The notes beneath the pieces are model-generated. The model saw nothing but the letters and a program-made list of their open reading frames with translations, was not told where the DNA came from and did not search any database. DNA of 9,096 nt from CAIYHK01 sp964638795 (GTDB taxonomy: Bacteria > Actinomycetota > Acidimicrobiia > Acidimicrobiales > Ilumatobacteraceae), in contig CAZXAX010000065.1 of assembly GCA_964638795.1 (NCBI GenBank), positions 1 through 9,096 on the forward strand, read 5' to 3'. A program made the translations under genes and the position numbers. The stretch's first letter is position 1. Each line of letters begins with the position of its first letter. Positions 5,416 to 9,096 of this stretch are shown in pieces.

Positions 5416-6510
5416 TTAGCTGTTGACGCGGCGCTTGACTGTGAAAACCCCAACCAAACCAAGCATCAACGAAATGAGCGCAAGTGGTGCCGCTGGTCCC
5501 GAGCTTGAACCGGTTGGAGGAAGAGTCGACACAGCCGGGTCACATACGGGGTCATTTTCAACACAAATAGCCTCGGCAGGGCCCCATAGCTCGTAAGTCA
5601 ATGTGGCTGGACCTGGAGTCCACGGGAGTTCATTTTGTGCTTCGCCAGCGATCCATTCAGTTTTTGACACGGCGCGCCAGGTGGTCATTAGCAACGTGTA
5701 TGAGCCCGGTTCGAGTTCAACTGAAAAATAAGGCTGATGCCCCTCCATCCATGTGCCGTCAGGGAGAATTTCTACGACATCCTTGTTGTCGTAGCCAAAC
5801 AAATTATTGAGATCGTCATTGCAGCCAATTACTCCCTCATCAGGATTAGCGGGATCAAAATTTGAATATAGAGCGAAGAAAGAATCACCGATTGGGTTTG
5901 TATCGGTGCCTAGATACTCACCTAGAGGATCTGTGGCAATTGAACGGAACGTATATCGACCTGGTCTATCGATTGTGATGTTGAGACTGGTGTAGACGTG
6001 TCGCGCACCGCCTTCAACATCCAATGCGCACAAACGTTTGCCTCCAAGCCAGTGCTCCTCTTCGTCTTGGTCGTCAATTTCGCCAGCATCAAAAGTCTTT
6101 GCATCAAGGGGGATAGTCACATCTTCTCGGTACTGGAGTTCACCGGAGGGAACTCGTGCATCTGTCAGGACTCCAGTGTCAACTTGAACGTCTTCAGGAA
6201 AGACCGAGCTGTTTGCAAGGAATAAGAAATCCCCTGGAGTCATTGTGATCGGAGAACTCGGGACGCCACTATTAATCGTATTTCCGTTGAATTCGTCATG
6301 GCTATGCATATCGCAGTTGGTCAGATTGATCGTGATTGATGAGCCACCATAATTCCAAAGCATCAATCGATCACCGGCATCAGCCAAGCAATCAATTGTT
6401 GCCTCATCAGTCGCTGTGCCAGTTGCGGCCGACGCTGGCAAAGCACCAATCGTGAATGTAGAGGCCGCGATGGCGGCGGTTGTGACAAGGAGTCGACTGA
6501 TCGTTTTCAT
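5416..6510 (-). CDS. Secreted LPPTG-anchored surface protein with PPC-like region
   Basis: The product is a 364-residue exported protein. A signal peptide is clear: K2 and R6, a hydrophobic core at about 7-23, then LPASA ending at residue 28 as a likely cleavage site. The C-terminus carries LPPTG at 330-334, a hydrophobic helix at about 341-358 and the basic tail KRRVNS, which is the layout of a sortase-anchored cell-wall protein. The mature part has an even number of cysteines (41, 66, 161, 230, 316, 323), suggesting disulfides. Residues 160-280 contain PGRYTFRS, FFALYSNFDPANPDEGVIGCNDDL and LEPGSYTLLMTT, a beta-rich pattern like bacterial pre-peptidase C-terminal domains. No catalytic residues are recognised, so binding or adhesion is a guess. 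The ATG at 6510 was chosen because AAAGG lies 5 nt before it and the signal peptide begins there, although the frame is open upstream to 6588. Confidence 0.85.
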   Translation of the reverse strand: MKTISRLLVTTAAIAASTFTIGALPASAATGTATDEATIDCLADAGDRLMLWNYGGSSITINLTNCDMHSHDEFNGNTINSGVPSSPITMTPGDFLFLANSSVFPEDVQVDTGVLTDARVPSGELQYREDVTIPLDAKTFDAGEIDDQDEEEHWLGGKRLCALDVEGGARHVYTSLNITIDRPGRYTFRSIATDPLGEYLGTDTNPIGDSFFALYSNFDPANPDEGVIGCNDDLNNLFGYDNKDVVEILPDGTWMEGHQPYFSVELEPGSYTLLMTTWRAVSKTEWIAGEAQNELPWTPGPATLTYELWGPAEAICVENDPVCDPAVSTLPPTGSSSGPAAPLALISLMLGLVGVFTVKRRVNS

Positions 6511-6515
6511 CTGGA

Positions 6516-6520
6516 CCTTT
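6516..6520 (-). promoter_or_regulatory. Ribosome binding site of the LPPTG protein
   Basis: On the minus strand this reads AAAGG, 5 nt before the ATG at 6510. It decides the start, since the upstream in-frame possibilities would place the signal peptide internally. Confidence 0.65.
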
Positions 6521-6533
6521 ACTTTGCACCCGT

Positions 6534-6551
6534 ACTTCCTTAATTGGAAGT
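6534..6551. repeat. Dyad ACTTCC-N6-GGAAGT upstream of the surface-protein gene
   Basis: A perfect 6-bp inverted repeat with a 6-nt TTAATT centre lies 23 bp before the start of the LPPTG gene. It could be a regulator operator or a small leader hairpin. The rest of the 89-bp spacer (6511-6599) presumably holds the promoter, but no convincing -35/-10 pair is evident. Confidence 0.35.
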
Positions 6552-6599
6552 GATCTCTACTAATGCTAGATGAAATTGGCCTGAGCAACGAGATTGGCT

Positions 6600-7451
6600 T
6601 TACACCTCAACCGACGTGAGGTCTGGGCCGAGGGTGATCGGCCCCGAGTATTCACTTGCCGCTATCGCCCGCCATTCCTCTTCGGTGCCGGGTTGCATGG
6701 TGGGCACGTAGTGGGTGAGGAGAAGATGCTTAACACCGTTGCGTGCTGCGGTATTGCCGGCCTGTTCCACAGTTGAGTGGTAGTCGAGAATATCGGTGAG
6801 GCGCCCGGCATTGGCGGGGATCAAAGCCGCGAGGTTGTTCACGAGGTCGGGGCGCAAAACGGTCTGAATATATACGTCTGCATCACGGCAGAGGTCGTCT
6901 AGCTCTGGGCATGGAATGGTGTCCCCTGCAATTGCAGCCACTTTGCCTTCATGCTCGACTCGGTATCCAAGGGTTGGTTCAACTGGTCGATGATCAGTAC
7001 GGAATGCTTTGATCACCACATCGTCGTGTAGGTGAGTATCTCCAGCCACAAGCTCAATCACGTCAATCTTCATTCCCCCTGCAGTGCGTAGGTCTTCGTG
7101 ATGCGCAAGACGGTATTGCTCATCCAAAGCGAGCATCGCGAGCATTCCTTCAACCACCTGGCGAGTGCCCACCGGGCCGACGATTTTCAGCGGCGATGCC
7201 ATCGGAGCCGGAGTGGTGATCCAGCGGGTGGTCACTAGATCGTTCAAGTCACAGATGTGATCGCTGTGGAGATGGGTAAGGAGAACCAGGTTCACAAACG
7301 GTGGCATCACACCTGCACCCACGAGACGCATAACGCACGCACGCCCACAGTCGACCACGATGTTGTGTGTTCCAGTCGTGACCAATGTCGACGGTCCCGC
7401 ACGATTTGGATCTGGAAGTGGGCTGCCTGTTCCAAGCAATGTGATTTTCAT
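6600..7451 (-). CDS. RNase Z-like metallo-beta-lactamase-fold hydrolase
   Basis: This cytosolic protein of 283 residues has the full metal-binding set of the RNase Z/ElaC-like branch of the metallo-beta-lactamase superfamily. The opening MKITLLGTGSPLPDPNRAG is typical. THLHSDH at 59-65 gives H60, H62, D64 and H65. D153-H154, GDT at 176-178 (D177), YHST at 224-227 and THY at 246-248 (H247) supply the remaining ligands. It lacks the long exosite arm of true tRNase Z as far as I can see, and similar proteins are usually labelled MBL-fold metallo-hydrolase, so the substrate (tRNA precursor, phosphodiester or ester) is uncertain. AAAGGA 8 nt before the ATG fixes the start. It is divergent from purE with only 25 bp between. 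The LPPTG gene downstream is separated by 89 bp and probably has its own promoter. Confidence 0.87.
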   Translation of the reverse strand: MKITLLGTGSPLPDPNRAGPSTLVTTGTHNIVVDCGRACVMRLVGAGVMPPFVNLVLLTHLHSDHICDLNDLVTTRWITTPAPMASPLKIVGPVGTRQVVEGMLAMLALDEQYRLAHHEDLRTAGGMKIDVIELVAGDTHLHDDVVIKAFRTDHRPVEPTLGYRVEHEGKVAAIAGDTIPCPELDDLCRDADVYIQTVLRPDLVNNLAALIPANAGRLTDILDYHSTVEQAGNTAARNGVKHLLLTHYVPTMQPGTEEEWRAIAASEYSGPITLGPDLTSVEV

Positions 7452-7459
7452 TGAGATAT

Positions 7460-7465
7460 TCCTTT
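7460..7465 (-). promoter_or_regulatory. Ribosome binding site of the MBL-fold hydrolase
   Basis: AAAGGA on the minus strand, 8 nt before the ATG at 7451. It implies a leadered transcript, whose promoter must then lie inside the divergent purE coding region. Confidence 0.6.
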
Positions 7466-7470
7466 AGGAT
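7465..7470 (+). promoter_or_regulatory. Candidate -10 element for purE
   Basis: TAGGAT lies exactly at -12 to -7 from the GTG at 7477, the position for a leaderless transcript. It also contains AGGA, which could act as a weak Shine-Dalgarno site, so the reading is ambiguous. It shares base 7465 with the hydrolase ribosome binding site on the other strand. Confidence 0.4.
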
Positions 7471-7476
7471 TGCGAC

Positions 7477-7971
7477 GTGGCCAATGCTCCGCAGATTGCA
7501 GTTGTGATGGGATCACAAAGCGACTGGTCCACGATGAGCAAAGCGGTTGAGACTCTCGAGTCGTTTGGATTGTCCCCACACACTCAAGTGTTGTCGGCGC
7601 ACCGCATGCCAGACGAACTCTTCGCGTTTGCCGAAAGTGCGACGAGAAATGGATACAGGGTGATCATTGCCGGTGCAGGTGGTGCCGCACATCTGCCAGG
7701 AATGCTGGCTGCAAAGACCACAGTGCCTGTGCTCGGCGTTCCTGTGCCGACCACACATCTGAGTGGACAGGATTCGTTGTATTCAATTGTGCAGATGCCA
7801 GCGGGTGTACCAGTTGCCACTTTTGCTATCGGTGATGCGGGGGCAATCAACGCAGCATTGTTTGCAATTGCGATTCTTGCTGGTGATGATTCTGAACTTC
7901 AGCAGCGGTTGCTTGAATTCCGCAGTGAGCGTCATGACGCCGCCGCTTCATCGGTACTGCCACCGACCTGA
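7477..7971 (+). CDS. purE: 5-(carboxyamino)imidazole ribonucleotide mutase PurE
   Basis: PurE converts N5-carboxyaminoimidazole ribonucleotide to 4-carboxy-5-aminoimidazole ribonucleotide in de novo purine synthesis, using the product of PurK. The protein has 164 residues, normal for the bacterial class. Signature segments are present: VVMGSQSDW at 9-17 for substrate phosphate binding, LSAHRMP at 39-45 with the catalytic H42, IAGAGGAAHLPGM at 64-76, PVLGVPVP at 84-91, SIVQMPAGVPVATFAIG at 103-119 and NAALFAI at 125-131. The start is GTG, and no earlier in-frame ATG is available before the GSQSDW strand. Its stop TGA shares one base with the purK ATG (TGATG), so the two are translationally coupled. 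The adjacent purK confirms the PurK-dependent bacterial (class I) mutase rather than the animal-type carboxylase. Confidence 0.96.
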   Translation: MANAPQIAVVMGSQSDWSTMSKAVETLESFGLSPHTQVLSAHRMPDELFAFAESATRNGYRVIIAGAGGAAHLPGMLAAKTTVPVLGVPVPTTHLSGQDSLYSIVQMPAGVPVATFAIGDAGAINAALFAIAILAGDDSELQQRLLEFRSERHDAAASSVLPPT

Positions 7972-9096
7972 TGGGCGATGCACTCGGCGTAATCGGTGGT
8001 GGACAACTCGGTCGTTACTTTGTGCAGGCAGCACAAGCGCTTGGCTTTCGCACGGTGGTTCTTGAGCCCGATCAATTGTCGCCCGCTGGTGCAGTTGCTG
8101 ATCATCACATTGTGGCGGCTTACGACGACCCCGATGCACTCACCGAATTAGCCGATCTGTGCAGTGCTGTAACCGTTGAGTTTGAAAATCCACCCGTTGC
8201 CGCGCTCGAATTCTTGGCCGAGCGAATCATCGTTCGGCCATCGCCTAATGCGGTTGCGATAGCGCAAGATCGACGCCGCGAAAAGCAATTCTGTATTGAC
8301 AATCAAATTCGGGTGGCGCCGTTTGCAGTGATTGCGAACCTTGATGATGTTGGGGTCATCGCTGATCGGGCTGACGAATTGTTTCCTGCGATTTTGAAAA
8401 CTGCACGCATGGGGTATGACGGCAAAGGCCAACAACGACTTGCTAATTACACGGAACTTCGTGGTGCATTTACGGCACTAGGAAATGTGCCGTGTGTACT
8501 TGAGAAGCTCGTGCCTTTGGATGATGAACTGTCAGTGATTGTGGCCCGCGGAGCGGATGGCGAAGTAGTTACGTATGAAACCACACGTAACTTGCATGTG
8601 GATGGTGTGCTTGATGCGAGCAGTGCACCGATTGCGAATAGTCAGGTGACCGAGCAGGCGCGCAAAGTTGCACTGCGGCTTGCGGAAGCACTTGATTATG
8701 TCGGAGTGCTTGGTGTGGAGTTCTTCGTTTCGGGTGGCGAATTATTGGTTAACGAAATGGCTCCACGGCCACACAACAGTGGACATTGGACTCTTGATGC
8801 TGCACAGACCAGTCAGTTTGAACAGCAGGTTCGTGCACTCGTTGGAATGCCGCTTGGCAGTACGGCGATGACACATCCAGCGGTTGTAATGCTGAATCTG
8901 CTCGGTGATTGCTGGGCACACGGGGAGCCAAACTTTGCGCTTGCCGCATCGGATTTGTCCGCTCACCTGCACTTGTATGGCAAGAGCGAGGCAAAGCCTG
9001 GCCGCAAGATGGGCCACCTTACGGTTGTCGGTAACGAGATGAGCCAGGTGCTCGCGCACGCACGCGAACTACGCGATGCGATCACACCTGGCCCAT
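7971..9096 (+). CDS. purK: 5-(carboxyamino)imidazole ribonucleotide synthase PurK, 3'-truncated by the window
   Basis: PurK is the ATP-grasp enzyme that joins bicarbonate to aminoimidazole ribonucleotide, giving the PurE substrate. I translated the frame from ATG 7971 to the window end: 375 residues without a stop, so only the last few residues are missing if the length is normal (about 360-390). Visible features are GVIGGGQLG at 6-14 in the N-terminal domain, VTVEFENPP at 67-75, KTARMGYDGKGQ at 143-154 of the ATP-grasp lysine and glycine-rich loop, EKLVPLDDELSVIVAR at 178-193, and GVLGVEFF at 245-252 before NEMAPRPHNSGHWT at 261-274, which carries metal and substrate ligands. KPGRKMGHLTVVG at 342-354 is the typical C-terminal signature. 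The start overlaps the purE stop by one base (TGATG). Confidence 0.96.
   Translation, partial: MGDALGVIGGGQLGRYFVQAAQALGFRTVVLEPDQLSPAGAVADHHIVAAYDDPDALTELADLCSAVTVEFENPPVAALEFLAERIIVRPSPNAVAIAQDRRREKQFCIDNQIRVAPFAVIANLDDVGVIADRADELFPAILKTARMGYDGKGQQRLANYTELRGAFTALGNVPCVLEKLVPLDDELSVIVARGADGEVVTYETTRNLHVDGVLDASSAPIANSQVTEQARKVALRLAEALDYVGVLGVEFFVSGGELLVNEMAPRPHNSGHWTLDAAQTSQFEQQVRALVGMPLGSTAMTHPAVVMLNLLGDCWAHGEPNFALAASDLSAHLHLYGKSEAKPGRKMGHLTVVGNEMSQVLAHARELRDAITPGP

Noticed and set aside
6511..6588. N-terminal extension of the LPPTG protein to an ATG at 6588
   Set aside because: It would bury the signal peptide behind 26 mostly polar residues, and the ATG at 6510 has a good ribosome binding site.

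Overview
The window (about 9.1 kb, roughly balanced G+C, several GTG starts, very short intergenic spaces) looks like chromosomal DNA of a planktonic, streamlined actinobacterium. An acidimicrobial-type lineage is my guess, based on the heliorhodopsin, the LPxTG-type wall-anchored protein and the gene families together. No rRNA, tRNA, CRISPR array, insertion sequence or phage gene is visible. A 100-N assembly gap lies at 4012-4111.

Left block (1-2427). The 3' part of a small membrane-protein gene is followed 14 nt later by a heliorhodopsin gene (381-1118), a type of retinal photoreceptor membrane protein. Its stop codon overlaps that of a convergent 44-residue DUF2256-type zinc-ribbon-like gene (1115-1249, minus). 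That small gene follows an uncharacterised 126-residue protein with an HCxxC motif (1264-1644, minus). Divergent from this pair is a complete DUF2071/YqjF-family gene (1708-2427).

Middle block (2432-5412). A Gfo/Idh/MocA-type NAD(P)-dependent dehydrogenase (minus) is divergent from an ATGA-overlapping pair: an aldo/keto reductase, interrupted by the gap, and an SsuD-like flavin-dependent monooxygenase. Together the three enzymes suggest redox processing of a polyol, sugar or sulfonated compound. The substrate is not determined by the sequence.

Right block (5416-9096). A secreted surface protein with a signal peptide, a pre-peptidase-like beta-rich region and an LPPTG anchor (minus) lies downstream of an RNase Z-like metallo-beta-lactamase-fold hydrolase (minus). 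Only 25 bp separates the hydrolase from the divergent purine genes purE and purK. These overlap by one base (TGATG), and purK runs off the window end.

Regulatory architecture. Four genes at the head of transcription units (DUF2071, Gfo/Idh/MocA, aldo/keto reductase, purE) have a TANNNT hexamer at positions -13/-12 to -8/-7 from the start codon and no clear Shine-Dalgarno site, a pattern expected of leaderless mRNAs. Heliorhodopsin, the surface protein and the hydrolase instead have clear purine-rich ribosome binding sites. All three convergent junctions are within 4 nt or overlapping, so any terminators must overlap coding sequence.
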